Shown piece by piece: positions 54,091 through 63,218 of a stretch of DNA of 64,000 nt. The translations under genes were made by a program, and so were the position numbers. Each line of letters starts with the position of its first letter. The stretch's first letter is position 1. Origin of the DNA: Pelagibius sp. Alg239-R121 (GTDB taxonomy: Bacteria; Pseudomonadota; Alphaproteobacteria; Kiloniellales; Kiloniellaceae); assembly GCF_947331435.1 (NCBI RefSeq), contig NZ_CAMZOF010000013.1, positions 186,001 through 250,000 on the forward strand. Reading direction: 5' to 3'. Below the pieces are notes generated by a model, which saw only the letters and a list, made by a program, of their open reading frames with translations, was not told the origin of the DNA and searched no databases.

Positions 54091-54796
54091 AGAAACTCCT
54101 TATTCGAAATTCGAGGCTTTCGCGTTCGTCAAAAATATAAAATTCACTCAATCAATGATTTAAAACTATCACTGTTTTAACCTACAGTTCCCAAAAATTT
54201 GGCCGACATTCCAATGATAACCTTCAAACCGGAGTCAATCGTGGGTAAGCTTTGTAATCGATGGAAGTAATTTCTTTCGTCGACCATTCGACAATTCCGA
54301 TGTCATATCTCGCTGTAGTTGGAAGGCCACGCCTGTACAATTCCCAGCACCCAGACATAGCTCTCCTGTCATTTTCAACGTGCCATCGAATCTTCCGCTT
54401 ACGCCGGTAGGGGGTGATCTTAGACCATCATTCAATCCACAGATTTTCTGGAATAAGCTCCTTGGCGCGGCCACCTCGGCCACCGGAATGTGACATGCCG
54501 GACATGGCGAACGACCTTGGCGTTGATTTTCACCAGCTTCAGTCGGCGATCGAAATCGACCTGCAGTGTGGATTTCCTGCCTTCACCCACTGGGTGAGTA
54601 GGCGCGTGTCTGTTCAGATGTGTGTATAATATTGATTCTTATAGAAGAATCATGCTGTCGCCGCATGAAATCTAGGACTTGCCGGGGAAATCGGAGCTTA
54701 AGACTGAACATCGCCATCAAAGCACACTGAATGAGCCAGGCAATGCAGTCGAACTTCGATATTTACGTTTACGTAAACGTCAACTATTATCAATCG
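54091..54796. other. Long AT-rich region, no convincing gene
   Basis: About 700 bp between divergent genes. It contains inverted repeats TTAAAAC/GTTTTAA (54160-54180) and GATTCTT/AAGAATC (54634-54651), and the LiuR palindrome at 54765-54780. A leftward 82-codon frame at 54235-54483 has low-GC codon use and no motif, so I do not call it. Base composition is lower in GC than the flanks. Confidence 0.5.
54765..54780. promoter_or_regulatory. Perfect 16-bp palindrome, probable LiuR operator
   Basis: ACGTTTACGTAAACGT is its own reverse complement. It lies 17 bp before the preferred start of the MerR/LiuR gene. Palindromes with this ACGTAAACGT core are what I recall for LiuR sites controlling branched-chain amino acid catabolism; that match is from memory. 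Confidence 0.7.
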
Positions 54797-55210
54797 ATGA
54801 ATAAATCCTTCTCTATAGCTGAGCTGGCACAGGAATTCGGGATCACGAACCGGACCATCCGTTTCTATGAATCCGAAGGCATGCTGGCACCATTGCGCGA
54901 GGGGCAACGCCGAATTTATCGCCCACGGGACCGAGTGCGACTGAAGCTGATTCTACGCGGTAAACGCCTGGGTCTGAGCCTTCAGGAGATCCGCGAGATC
55001 ATTGACCTCTATGATGCCGCCAAGGGTGAATCCGGACAACTTAATCTGCTGCTCGATAAGATCGAAGCCCGCAGGGAAGATCTGGAGAACAAACGGCGCG
55101 ACATCGACGCCACGTTGTCGGATCTGGATGACGTCGCTGAAAAGTGCCGCGCGCGGCTGGATGAAATCAACGCTGGCGTAATTCTTGAGGCAAAAGGGGG
55201 CGTGGGATGA
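54797..55210 (+). CDS. liuR: MerR family regulator, LiuR-like
   Basis: A 137-residue MerR protein: FSIAELAQEFGITNRTIRFYESEGMLAP and LREGQRRIYRPRDRVRLKLILRGKRLGLSLQEIREIIDLYD is the LiuR-type N-terminal DNA-binding domain, followed by a coiled coil and a short effector tail. LiuR controls leucine/isovalerate catabolism in proteobacteria. The neighbours (thioesterase, isovaleryl-CoA dehydrogenase) support this. The ATG at 54797 is chosen because the frame from 54731 would include the operator and residues without similarity. Its stop overlaps the next start by four bases. Confidence 0.88.
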   Translation: MNKSFSIAELAQEFGITNRTIRFYESEGMLAPLREGQRRIYRPRDRVRLKLILRGKRLGLSLQEIREIIDLYDAAKGESGQLNLLLDKIEARREDLENKRRDIDATLSDLDDVAEKCRARLDEINAGVILEAKGGVG

Positions 55211-55668
55211 CGTCATTCACTGTTCATGACCCTGAATACGAATCCAAGGTGCGCGCCAGCTTTGCGCGGCAGAAGATCATGGCGCTGCTCGGGGCTGAAC
55301 TGGGGAAGGTTGAACCAGGGCTGGTCGAGATTGAATTACCCTTCCGGGAAGACCTGACACAGCAGCACGGGTTCTTTCATGCAGGGGTCACCAGTACGAT
55401 CGCGGATTCTGCCGGCGGCTATGCCAGCTTCAGTCTGTTTCCGGAAGAAAGTTCCGTTCTCACGGTCGAGTATAAAATGAACCTCCTGGCGCCGGCCGAC
55501 GGTGAACGCCTGGTCGCGACCGGCCGTGTGCTCAAGCCTGGCCGGACTTTGACTGTCTGCGATCTCGAGGTGGTGGCGTATAAGGCGGGCCGCAGCAAGC
55601 TGGTGGCGAAAGGACTGCAGACCATGATGTGCCTGCAAGACCGGCCCGATATTGCTCAAGCCGGATAA
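55207..55668 (+). CDS. PaaI-type hotdog thioesterase
   Basis: A 153-residue hotdog-fold thioesterase: VEIELPFREDLTQQHGFFHAGVTSTIADSAGGYASFSL is the PaaI/YbgC-like signature with the catalytic Asp or Glu region and HxG at the active site. It hydrolyses acyl-CoA, probably to release CoA from dead-end intermediates. Its ATG overlaps the liuR stop (ATGA), so the two are translationally coupled. It lies 72 bp before the isovaleryl-CoA dehydrogenase gene; a hairpin (55677-55714) occupies the gap. Confidence 0.88.
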   Translation: MTSFTVHDPEYESKVRASFARQKIMALLGAELGKVEPGLVEIELPFREDLTQQHGFFHAGVTSTIADSAGGYASFSLFPEESSVLTVEYKMNLLAPADGERLVATGRVLKPGRTLTVCDLEVVAYKAGRSKLVAKGLQTMMCLQDRPDIAQAG

Positions 55669-55676
55669 AACATCAA

Positions 55677-55714
55677 CCGCCAGGGTCTTACGCTGTCGCT
55701 TAAGCCCTCGGCGG
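55677..55714 (+). promoter_or_regulatory. Hairpin between thioesterase and ivd genes
   Basis: CCGCCAGGG near 55677 pairs with CCCTCGGCGG near 55705 with one bulged base. It lacks a T-run, so it is more likely an mRNA-processing or attenuating structure than a terminator. Confidence 0.35.
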
Positions 55715-55740
55715 GACAGGATCTACACAGGAAACTTCTC

Positions 55741-56913
55741 ATGATACCGAACCAATATCCCGGCCTAGATTTCGACCTTGGCGAGACCGCCGAAATCATG
55801 CGTGACACCGTCATGTCTTTTGCCTCGGAAAAGATAGCCCCCCTTGCGGCCGACATCGACCGGGACGATCGCTTTCCGCGCGAACTCTGGCCGCAGATGG
55901 GTGAACTCGGCCTGCTCGGTATCACGGTTGAAGAGGAACTTGGCGGCAGCGGCATGGGGTACCTCGAACATTGTGTCGCTATGGAAGAGGTCAGCCGCGC
56001 GTCGGCGAGTGTCGGCCTGAGCTACGGCGCGCATTCGAACCTCTGCGTCAACCAACTGCGCCGGAACGGCAACGCCGATCAAAAGACCCGTTATCTGCCC
56101 GGATTGATCTCAGGCGAACATGTCGGTGCGCTGGCGATGAGTGAACCTGGGGCCGGATCAGACGTCGTCGGTATGCGCACTCGGGCCGATAAGAAAGGCG
56201 ATCGCTACGTCCTGAACGGCAACAAGATGTGGATCACCAACGGACCCGAAGCAGATGTCCTGATCATCTATGCCAAGACCGATCCTGACGCCGGGCCACA
56301 CGGGATTTCGGCTTTCCTGGTGGAGAAGGAATTTAAGGGCTTCTCGACCGCACAGAAGCTGGACAAACTCGGCATGCGCGGCTCGCCGACCTGCGAACTT
56401 GTATTTGAGGATTGCGAGGTGCCGGAGGAGAATCTGGTTGGTACTTTGGGGAAGGGCGTCAACGTTCTGATGAGCGGTCTCGACTATGAACGCGCTGTTC
56501 TGGCAGCTGGTTCCACAGGCATTATGCAAGCCTGCATGGATGTTGTGCTGCCATATCTGCATGAGCGTAAGCAGTTCGGCAAGTCGATCGGCGAATTTCA
56601 GTTGATGCAGGGAAAATTGGCTGACATGTACACCACGATGAACGCCAGCAAGGCTTACGTCTATGCCGTGGCAAAGGCCTGCGACCGGGGTCAGACGACG
56701 CGTAAGGATGCCGCAGGTGCTATTCTCTATGCGGCGGAAAAGGCGACGTGGATGGCGTTGGAAGCGATTCAAGCCTTGGGCGGTAACGGCTATATTAATG
56801 ACAACGCGACCGGCCGGCTGCTGCGTGATGCCAAGCTCTATGAGATTGGGGCCGGAACCTCGGAGATCCGCCGTTGGTTGATCGGCCGCGAGCTGTTCGG
56901 CGAAACGGCATAA
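55741..56913 (+). CDS. ivd: Isovaleryl-CoA dehydrogenase
   Basis: A 390-residue flavin acyl-CoA dehydrogenase for leucine breakdown. [17 protein letters not shown] and [12 protein letters not shown] are characteristic of isovaleryl-CoA dehydrogenases; the second contains Glu250, the catalytic base in this family, in place of the C-terminal Glu used by other acyl-CoA dehydrogenases. [11 protein letters not shown] and WITNG are FAD contacts. [19 protein letters not shown] closes the protein. It is the central enzyme of the LiuR-regulated run. Confidence 0.93.
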   Translation: MIPNQYPGLDFDLGETAEIMRDTVMSFASEKIAPLAADIDRDDRFPRELWPQMGELGLLGITVEEELGGSGMGYLEHCVAMEEVSRASASVGLSYGAHSNLCVNQLRRNGNADQKTRYLPGLISGEHVGALAMSEPGAGSDVVGMRTRADKKGDRYVLNGNKMWITNGPEADVLIIYAKTDPDAGPHGISAFLVEKEFKGFSTAQKLDKLGMRGSPTCELVFEDCEVPEENLVGTLGKGVNVLMSGLDYERAVLAAGSTGIMQACMDVVLPYLHERKQFGKSIGEFQLMQGKLADMYTTMNASKAYVYAVAKACDRGQTTRKDAAGAILYAAEKATWMALEAIQALGGNGYINDNATGRLLRDAKLYEIGAGTSEIRRWLIGRELFGETA

Positions 56914-56937
56914 CGAAAAGCGATCAGGAGTACCGGT

Positions 56938-57129
56938 ATGTCTCTTGAGATGAAGCCGAAGTGCGAGCGGTGCGGGAACGGTCTTGCCAAGGATGGCCAG
57001 GCTTTTATCTGTAGTTATGAATGCACCTTTTGTCCTGAATGCACCAAGGCAATGGAAAATACCTGTCCGAATTGCGGTGGTGAGCTCCTGACGCGGCCTC
57101 GCCGAATTGAGCCGGCAACGGTCGCCTGA
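56938..57129 (+). CDS. DUF1272 small zinc-binding protein
   Basis: A 63-residue protein built of Cys pairs: KCERCGNGL, CSYECTFCPECTKAM and CPNCGGEL. Such proteins are DUF1272, a short zinc-binding family of unknown role. It is placed 24 bp after ivd and may be part of the same transcript. Its size and cysteine spacing are fully family-like. A possible terminator follows at 57139-57166. Confidence 0.85.
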   Translation: MSLEMKPKCERCGNGLAKDGQAFICSYECTFCPECTKAMENTCPNCGGELLTRPRRIEPATVA

Positions 57130-57138
57130 GACGGAAAC

Positions 57139-57166
57139 ACAGGCGGGGGTCTATCACCTGTTTTTT
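57139..57166 (+). terminator. Possible terminator after DUF1272 gene
   Basis: ACAGG (57139-57143) pairs with CCTGT (57157-57161), running into TTTTTT. The stem is only 5 bp, but the T-run is good. Confidence 0.45.
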
Positions 57167-57481
57167 CGCTAGAGACATTGGCGTGCGTACAAACTGACTG
57201 CCGAGTCGTTGGGATGCCTGGATGTCTTCGGGGTCGTTGAATCAACGAAGAGTCAAAGCCTTAGCCGGACCGCACGATGCAAACACCACTTGACGGATTT
57301 CCGTTTCTGGATAGGGGGAGTAGGCTTACGCATTCGCGGTGTATTCGCCCGATGTTACAGAGCGCGATCGCTCCTGATTGAAAGAACCAGGAACGAGAAT
57401 CGCATTCGAACCAACTAAACGAGAGGCTGATTCACGTTTCGCTTTGATTCAAAGAGAAGCGATCGCCCTCTAGGAGGCCCC
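57167..57481. other. Intergenic region upstream of SDR gene
   Basis: About 315 bp without a convincing gene. It contains a hairpin TCGCTT/AAGCGA (57439-57462) with inner CTTTG/CAAAG pairing just before the SDR start, and presumably that gene's promoter. Confidence 0.4.
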
Positions 57482-58162
57482 GTGCCCACATTACTCATTA
57501 CCGGCGCCAATCGCGGCATCGGTCTGGCGCTGGTGCAATCGTTCGCCAAGGACGGCTGGAAGATTCATGCCTGCTGCCGAAATCTGGAAAAGTCAAAAGA
57601 CCTGAAAGCGGTTTCCGGCGATATCACGCGCCACAAGCTGGATGTGACTGATAATCTCAAGGTGGAAGCCCTTGCGCGGCAGCTTGCAGACGAACCGATC
57701 GACCTGCTGCTCAACAATGCGGGTGTCTACAACACGCGCGAAGGTTACGGGGCGACCGACTACGACGCCTGGTCGGAGATGCTGGCCGTCAATACTCTGT
57801 CGCCTTTACGTGTGGTCGAACATTTTGCCGATCTGGTGGCCAAGAGCGACCGCAAACTGATCGCCAATATGTCGAGCCGGCTTGGCTCGATCTCGGCAGC
57901 GGAAAAGGGCGGAAACTACCCCTATCGGACCTCGAAGTGTGCGCTGAACATGGTGACCAAACTGCTGTCCATCGATCTTGCCGAACGGGGCATCACGACG
58001 ATCGCGATGCACCCCGGATGGGTCCAGACCGATATGGGCGGCGGTACCGCGGATATTACCGTCGACGAGTCCGTGCGCGGACTCCGAGCTCTACTCGACT
58101 GCACCGGACCGGACGACAACGGCGGCTTTTTTAACTATGACGGTTCGGCGTTACCTTGGTGA
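57482..58162 (+). CDS. Short-chain dehydrogenase/reductase
   Basis: A 226-residue SDR: LLITGANRGIGLALVQSF is the NAD(P)-binding GxxxGxG motif, LLNNAGVYN the NNAG motif. The catalytic set is Ser (NMSSRLGSI), Tyr and Lys in NYPYRTSKCALNMV. It resembles C-factor/CsgA-like SDR enzymes. It starts with GTG at 57482, with AGGAGG a few bases upstream. It lies in the LiuR region, 46 bp before the second acyl-CoA dehydrogenase gene, but after a possible terminator, so its regulation may be separate. Confidence 0.9.
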   Translation: MPTLLITGANRGIGLALVQSFAKDGWKIHACCRNLEKSKDLKAVSGDITRHKLDVTDNLKVEALARQLADEPIDLLLNNAGVYNTREGYGATDYDAWSEMLAVNTLSPLRVVEHFADLVAKSDRKLIANMSSRLGSISAAEKGGNYPYRTSKCALNMVTKLLSIDLAERGITTIAMHPGWVQTDMGGGTADITVDESVRGLRALLDCTGPDDNGGFFNYDGSALPW

Positions 58163-58208
58163 CACCTGCCGTTGCTAAGTGGAATGCAATAGGGGACGCA
58201 ATCACGTC

Positions 58209-59342
58209 ATGCTGCTGAACAACGAACAGAGACTGATCCGCGATACCGCCCGGCAGTTTGCACAGGAACGCCTGGCCCCTCATGCCGCCACCTGGGACCG
58301 CGACGCCTGCTTTCCCAAGGAAGCCATCCAAGAGATGGCGTCACTCGGGTTTTTGGGCATGTTGGTGCCTGAAACCTATGATGGCGTGGGGGCGGACAAT
58401 CTGTCTTACGCTCTTGCGCTGATGGAAGTCGCGGAAGGGGATGGTTCCTGTTCGACCGTCATGAGCGTGCATAACTCGGTTGGTTGCATGCCGGTGTTGC
58501 GCTATGGCTCCGAAGAGCAAAAGGAACGGTTTCTGAAACCGATGGCCCGCGGGGAAAAGCTCGGCGCTTTCTGCCTGACCGAACCGCAGGCGGGATCGGA
58601 CGCGGCAGCCCTCAAGACAAAAGCGCGCAAGGACGGCAATCACTACGTCCTCGATGGTGTGAAGCAGTTCATTACCTCCGGCCGCAACGCCGACGTTGCC
58701 ATTGTTTTTGCAGTGACCGATCCGGAGAGGGGAAAGAAAGGCATTAGCGCCTTTATCGTACCGACCGATACGCCGGGCTACGGCGTCGCCTCCACTGAAA
58801 ACAAGCTGGGACAAAAGGCATCGGATACCTGTCAGATTTCCCTTGAATCCTGCCGATTGACCCCGGATCATCTATTGGGTGAAGAGGGCGAGGGCTATCG
58901 TATCGCGCTCTCCAATCTTGAGGGCGGGCGGATCGGAATCGCCGCTCAATCGGTGGGCATGGCACGGGCCGCCTATCAGGCGGCCTTGAGTTACGCCAAA
59001 GAGCGCCAAAGCTTCGGAAAGCCGATCGTCGAACATCAGGCGGTCTCCTTCCGTCTGGCGGACATGGCGACACAGATTCACGCGGCTGAATTGATGGTCA
59101 TGGATACGGCGCGCCTGCGCGATGCCGGCATGCCCTGCCTGAAGGAAGCGGCGATGGCCAAGCTCTTTGCCTCCGAGATGGCCGAGCGGGTCTGTTCGGA
59201 TGCCATTCAGATCCACGGCGGCTACGGCTACCTCAACGATTTCCCGGTGGAACGGATCTATCGGGATGTTCGGGTCTGCCAGATTTACGAAGGTACCTCT
59301 GACATTCAGCGCCTGCTGATTGGCCGGGAGATCACGAAGTAG
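58209..59342 (+). CDS. Short-chain-type acyl-CoA dehydrogenase
   Basis: A 377-residue acyl-CoA dehydrogenase. [17 protein letters not shown] and [12 protein letters not shown] are FAD and substrate motifs; [16 protein letters not shown] holds Glu361 as catalytic base, the position used by butyryl-type enzymes, unlike the neighbouring isovaleryl-CoA dehydrogenase. It oxidises a short or branched acyl-CoA in beta-oxidation or amino acid breakdown. The ATG at 58209 is chosen; the frame extends to 58179. It is followed by the LysR gene. Confidence 0.9.
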   Translation: MLLNNEQRLIRDTARQFAQERLAPHAATWDRDACFPKEAIQEMASLGFLGMLVPETYDGVGADNLSYALALMEVAEGDGSCSTVMSVHNSVGCMPVLRYGSEEQKERFLKPMARGEKLGAFCLTEPQAGSDAAALKTKARKDGNHYVLDGVKQFITSGRNADVAIVFAVTDPERGKKGISAFIVPTDTPGYGVASTENKLGQKASDTCQISLESCRLTPDHLLGEEGEGYRIALSNLEGGRIGIAAQSVGMARAAYQAALSYAKERQSFGKPIVEHQAVSFRLADMATQIHAAELMVMDTARLRDAGMPCLKEAAMAKLFASEMAERVCSDAIQIHGGYGYLNDFPVERIYRDVRVCQIYEGTSDIQRLLIGREITK

Positions 59343-59378
59343 ACTGCCGGAATCGTTCGGGATTGTAAGGGGGGCTGG

Positions 59379-60284
59379 ATGAATCAGAGGCAGATTGAAG
59401 TCTTCCGCGCGGTCATGATCTACGGAAGCATTACGCGTGCTGCCGAAATGCTGCGGGTGTCCCAGCCTGCCGTCAGCCGGTTGATCGCGGACCTGGAATC
59501 GGATCTCGGGTTTCAGTTGTTCGTGCGCAGTGGAGGAAGGGCACAACCGACGCCCGAGGCGGCTAGCTTAAAAGAAGAGGCGGACCGCTTTTTCATCGGC
59601 CTTGACCGTGTTGAGGCGGCGGCCCGGGAAATCCGGGATCTCCGGCGCGGGCATATCCGCCTTGCGACCATGCCTGCGGTCTCCTTTGCAATCGCGCCGC
59701 GGATCGTCAGCGCCTTTACCAAGACCAATGAGTCGGTGAAGGTGACGATGGATGTCCATACCTCGCCCCGGATCATCGACCTGCTGGCCGCAGGACAATT
59801 CGACCTCGGACTTGCGCAGCTGCCCGAGACACGTCCTGATATCGAGATACTCGCCACATACCGCCTAGCCTGTGTTTGTGCGGTGCCGACGGCGCATCCG
59901 CTTGCTGGCAAAACAGAGATCTCGATAGAGGATCTGGCCGGTGAACCTTTGGTGGCCCTCTCTCACCATACTCTGGCGTCACGGCATTTGGCGCAGAGCT
60001 TCCTCGCTGCCGATATCAGGCGCGACATCAAGGTCGAATCGCAGCCGTCTTACGCTGCCTGCGCCTTGGTGGCTGAGGGTGTGGGGCTCGCCATCGTCGA
60101 TCCGCTGACGGCTGATTTTTTCGGCCGGGAAAGATTGGCTGTTGCCGCTTTCGTTCCTGAAACACCGTTCGACATCCGTCTGATGCGGCCAGCCGGCGTG
60201 CCGGTGTCTCGCTTGACCGAAGTTTTTGCCGAACAGGCCATGAACCGGTTCGCCGAGCATCCGCTCGTAACGCAGATCACATAA
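59379..60284 (+). CDS. LysR family transcriptional regulator
   Basis: A 301-residue LysR protein: RQIEVFRAVMIYGSITRAAEMLRVSQPAVSRLIADLESDLGFQLFVRSGGRAQPTPEA is the DNA-binding domain, and RIIDLLAAGQFDLGLAQLPE the ligand-domain motif. The C-terminus resembles LysR proteins linked to nopaline or octopine-type and hydroxyproline-type catabolism, but I cannot be more specific. The divergent-free placement, with the TRAP operon following 124 bp downstream, suggests it regulates that operon. Confidence 0.9.
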   Translation: MNQRQIEVFRAVMIYGSITRAAEMLRVSQPAVSRLIADLESDLGFQLFVRSGGRAQPTPEAASLKEEADRFFIGLDRVEAAAREIRDLRRGHIRLATMPAVSFAIAPRIVSAFTKTNESVKVTMDVHTSPRIIDLLAAGQFDLGLAQLPETRPDIEILATYRLACVCAVPTAHPLAGKTEISIEDLAGEPLVALSHHTLASRHLAQSFLAADIRRDIKVESQPSYAACALVAEGVGLAIVDPLTADFFGRERLAVAAFVPETPFDIRLMRPAGVPVSRLTEVFAEQAMNRFAEHPLVTQIT

Positions 60285-60302
60285 TATTTGGTTATGACCT
60301 TC

Positions 60303-60314
60303 GCCATATTTGGC
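60303..60314. promoter_or_regulatory. Possible LysR operator before the TRAP operon
   Basis: GCCATATTTGGC has perfect 4-bp arms; a related ATATTTGG occurs 20 bp upstream at 60283-60291. Placement between the LysR gene and dctP suits control of the TRAP operon. Confidence 0.4.
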
Positions 60315-60407
60315 ATTTGATTTTATATCTGCCGCCGCGATGATGGATGAAGGTACATCTCGAAGATTGCCCGCGAGAAGGTGATCTTCATAAAACGGGA
60401 GAGTGTT

Positions 60408-61397
60408 ATGGCGTTCTCAAAATGGTTTTTTGCAGCCTGCGCGGCAGTGGTGGCCTCTGCTTCGGCAGCTCAGGCGGCCGACTACAAGATGCGGCTGCAT
60501 ACCCTGGTCAAATCCCCGCATCCCTACAACGACATGGCCGGCTTTATGCAGTCCGAACTGTCAAAGCGCAGTGGTGGCGCAATCGAAGTCCGGATTTTCG
60601 ATGCCGGTCAGCTTGGCAAGGATCCGGCGGTGATCGGCGAGATGGGGCTGGGCACCATCGATCTGATGATCAGCTCGACCAATAATGCCGCCAAACAAGT
60701 CCCTGAGTATCAGATTTTTTCGATGCCGTATCTCTTTGGCGATTTCGATGACCTGATGTCCAAGGTCGGGCCTGGGAGCGCCGCGGAAAGCTATTTCAAG
60801 CAGGTCTATGAGGACCGTCAGCTCAACATGAAGCTGTTGGCACTGGGCGGTTCGGGCACGCGTAATATGTCGAACTCCAAGGGACCGGTGAATGCTTTGG
60901 CCGATATCAAAGGCTATAAGATGCGCACGCCGCCTTCGCCGATGATTTCCAAAACCTGGGAAGCTCTGGGAACGTTACCGGTGACCATTGCCTGGGGTGA
61001 ACTCTATGCTGGCGTTCAAACCGGTGTTGCGGAAGCCCTGGAGAGCTCAATCCCCGGATATGCCGGCTCAAAGCTCTATGAGGTCGCGCCCTACCTCGCG
61101 CTCACCGCGCACACCATCCAGGTCAATCACGTTTCCATGAGTGCGCGCGCCTGGGAAAAGCTGCCGGCCGATCTCCAGAAAGTCGTGACCGAGGTCGCGG
61201 CAGAGGCTTCGGTGCTTGGCATCGAAAAGGCGAAGCAATATGAGGCCGATCTGGTCAAGAAACTTCAGGCCGACAATGGTGTGACAGTGACGACTCCGGA
61301 TGTCGGCGAATTCCAGGCGGCGTTGGCTCCCATGCAGGCGACGCTGGCCGAGGAACTCGATCTCGTCGCCCCGATGAAAGCCGTCATGGGACAGTAA
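60408..61397 (+). CDS. dctP: TRAP transporter substrate-binding protein DctP
   Basis: A 329-residue periplasmic protein with a signal peptide (KWFFAACAAVVASASAAQAA). KMRLHTLVKSPHPYNDMAGFM opens the binding lobe, and GTRNMSNSKGPVNALADIKGYKMRTPPSPM contains the family's conserved carboxylate-binding Arg. It resembles DctP/SiaP proteins binding C4-dicarboxylates, sialic acids or other carboxylic acids. The ATG at 60408 is chosen as start. It is first in the TRAP operon; DctQ follows 55 bp later. Confidence 0.92.
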   Translation: MAFSKWFFAACAAVVASASAAQAADYKMRLHTLVKSPHPYNDMAGFMQSELSKRSGGAIEVRIFDAGQLGKDPAVIGEMGLGTIDLMISSTNNAAKQVPEYQIFSMPYLFGDFDDLMSKVGPGSAAESYFKQVYEDRQLNMKLLALGGSGTRNMSNSKGPVNALADIKGYKMRTPPSPMISKTWEALGTLPVTIAWGELYAGVQTGVAEALESSIPGYAGSKLYEVAPYLALTAHTIQVNHVSMSARAWEKLPADLQKVVTEVAAEASVLGIEKAKQYEADLVKKLQADNGVTVTTPDVGEFQAALAPMQATLAEELDLVAPMKAVMGQ

Positions 61398-61452
61398 TGG
61401 ATTATAGAGGGCCGGCTTCCCGGGTCGGCCCGATGGGAGCTGGCAGATCCTG

Positions 61453-61917
61453 ATGCTTGTCCGTATCAATGATCGGATAGAGGCGGTGCTTGCTGCGGGC
61501 CTTGCGCTTGCCTTTGCCGCTATGATCGCGACCGTGTTCGCGCAGGTTGCTGCGCGCAACGTCCTTGAGATTCCACTGATTTGGACGCTGGACGTGGCGC
61601 AGCTGTTGTTCTCCTGGTGTATCTTTATCGGCGCCGCGGTAGCATTCCGCCGGGGCGGGCATTATGTGGTTGATCTGCTGCCTGCCGGAGCGTTGCGTGG
61701 CCGGCGAGTGCAGGCGGTTCTTTCCCTAATCGCCTCGGTGGTCGTGATCGCAATCTTGGTGCGTTACGGGGCTACGTTGGCCGAAATCGCGACGCGGCGT
61801 GTTTCGCCTTCGATAGGCATCTCCGAATTTTGGTTCTTCCTGCCGATTCCGCTAGGGGGCGCGTTTATGGCGCTGTTCCTGATTGAGAAGCTGATGACAG
61901 GGGAGAGCCCGGAGTGA
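61453..61917 (+). CDS. dctQ: TRAP transporter small membrane subunit DctQ
   Basis: A 154-residue protein with four membrane helices: LAAGLALAFAAMIATVFAQVAARNV, FSWCIFIGAAVAFRRGGHYVVDLL, and two C-terminal ones. It is the small subunit that joins DctM in the TRAP system. Its stop overlaps the dctM start by four bases, so the two are coupled. No other role is likely. Confidence 0.9.
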   Translation: MLVRINDRIEAVLAAGLALAFAAMIATVFAQVAARNVLEIPLIWTLDVAQLLFSWCIFIGAAVAFRRGGHYVVDLLPAGALRGRRVQAVLSLIASVVVIAILVRYGATLAEIATRRVSPSIGISEFWFFLPIPLGGAFMALFLIEKLMTGESPE

Positions 61918-63203
61918 ACCCCCTCGTACTTCTGATCGCCGGATTTTTTGTCCTGATCGCCTTCCGGGTCAACATCGGTTTTTCGCTGATCCTTTCCTCC
62001 GTTTTCGTCATGTTGTGGGAAGACCTGCCGCTCGCCTCGGTCGCCAACCAGATGTATTCCAACATCGACAGCTTTCCATTGCTGGCGGTTCCCTTTTTCA
62101 TGTTTCTCGGTCGCATTCTGAATGCAGGGTCGATCACGGACCGCTTGCTTTCCGTTGCCGACGCGACCGTAGGGCATGTGCGGGGCGGCCTTGGCCATGT
62201 GAACGTCTTTGTCTCCATGGTCTTTGCCAGCCTGTCCGGCTCTGCCGCTGCCGACACTGCGAGCGTCGGTTCTATCCTGATCCCTGCCATGAAAAAGGCC
62301 GGTTATGACCCGGCCTTCTCGGTTGCTTTAACGGCGGCATCCTCGACCCTTGGCGTGATCATTCCGCCTTCGATTATCCTTATCGTTTATGGCGCTTTTG
62401 GGAATGTTTCCATCGGGGCTCTGTTTCTAGGCGGTGTGGTGCCTGGTATGGCGATTGGTCTTTTCATGATGGCCTATACTTACGTAATGGCGGTCAGACG
62501 AGGATATCCCTCCAGCCCTTTTCCGGGTCTGCGTCCTTTGGGCCACGCCGTATGGCGCGGCGCAGCTCCTCTGCTGATTCCCGTCGTTGTTTTGGGCGGC
62601 GTGATCGCAGGTATCTTTACCCCGACCGAAGCGGCCATCAGTGCGGTCGTCTGGGCACTGATCCTTTCACTGGTGATTTACCGGGACATACCCTTCAGGG
62701 ACATGCCGCGGCATCTGGCGAATGCAGCGGTCGAATTTTCCGTGCCGCTCTTTACGGTGGCAGGGGCGGGGATCTTCGGTTGGCTGACCGCCTATCTGGG
62801 CGCTGCGGACATCGTCGTCGAATTCATCACGCGTCAGACCGACAACCCCTACGGCATCATGCTTCTGCTAATCGGGTTTCTGCTACTGGTCGGGACCGTT
62901 CTCAATCCGATCTCGGCGGTGCTCATATTCCTGCCGATCATCCAGGCCCTCGGCGATACGGCCGGGATGCATCCCGTCCACATGGGTGTACTTGCAACGA
63001 TCGTGTTATCGGTCGGACTGATCACGCCACCCTACGGTATCTGCCTGCTGATTGCGGCCCAAATCGGCGATGTGTCACTGGGCCGGGCCATGATCGCGGT
63101 TTTGCCGATTGTCGGCCTCACTGTACTCGTCGCCGTTCTCTCACTCTGGCTGCCCGATCTGGTGCTGGCCTTTCCTAAGTTCGTCTCACCCAAGCTATTT
63201 TGA
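61914..63203 (+). CDS. dctM: TRAP transporter large membrane subunit DctM
   Basis: A 429-residue protein with about twelve membrane helices. FASLSGSAAADTASVGSILIPAM and ALTAASSTLGVIIPPSIILIVYG are DctM hallmarks that form the Na+ and substrate site. LITPPYGICLLIAAQI closes the transporter bundle. It is the ion-driven channel of the TRAP system, with DctP capturing the substrate. The lyase-type gene follows 15 bp downstream. Confidence 0.93.
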   Translation: MNPLVLLIAGFFVLIAFRVNIGFSLILSSVFVMLWEDLPLASVANQMYSNIDSFPLLAVPFFMFLGRILNAGSITDRLLSVADATVGHVRGGLGHVNVFVSMVFASLSGSAAADTASVGSILIPAMKKAGYDPAFSVALTAASSTLGVIIPPSIILIVYGAFGNVSIGALFLGGVVPGMAIGLFMMAYTYVMAVRRGYPSSPFPGLRPLGHAVWRGAAPLLIPVVVLGGVIAGIFTPTEAAISAVVWALILSLVIYRDIPFRDMPRHLANAAVEFSVPLFTVAGAGIFGWLTAYLGAADIVVEFITRQTDNPYGIMLLLIGFLLLVGTVLNPISAVLIFLPIIQALGDTAGMHPVHMGVLATIVLSVGLITPPYGICLLIAAQIGDVSLGRAMIAVLPIVGLTVLVAVLSLWLPDLVLAFPKFVSPKLF

Positions 63204-63218
63204 TCTCTGGAGGAAAAG

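Noticed and set aside
54235-54483. Leftward 82-codon open frame in the AT-rich region
   Set aside because: Low-GC codon use without bias, no family motif, and no ribosome site before its GTG start; it could be a gene but is not supported.
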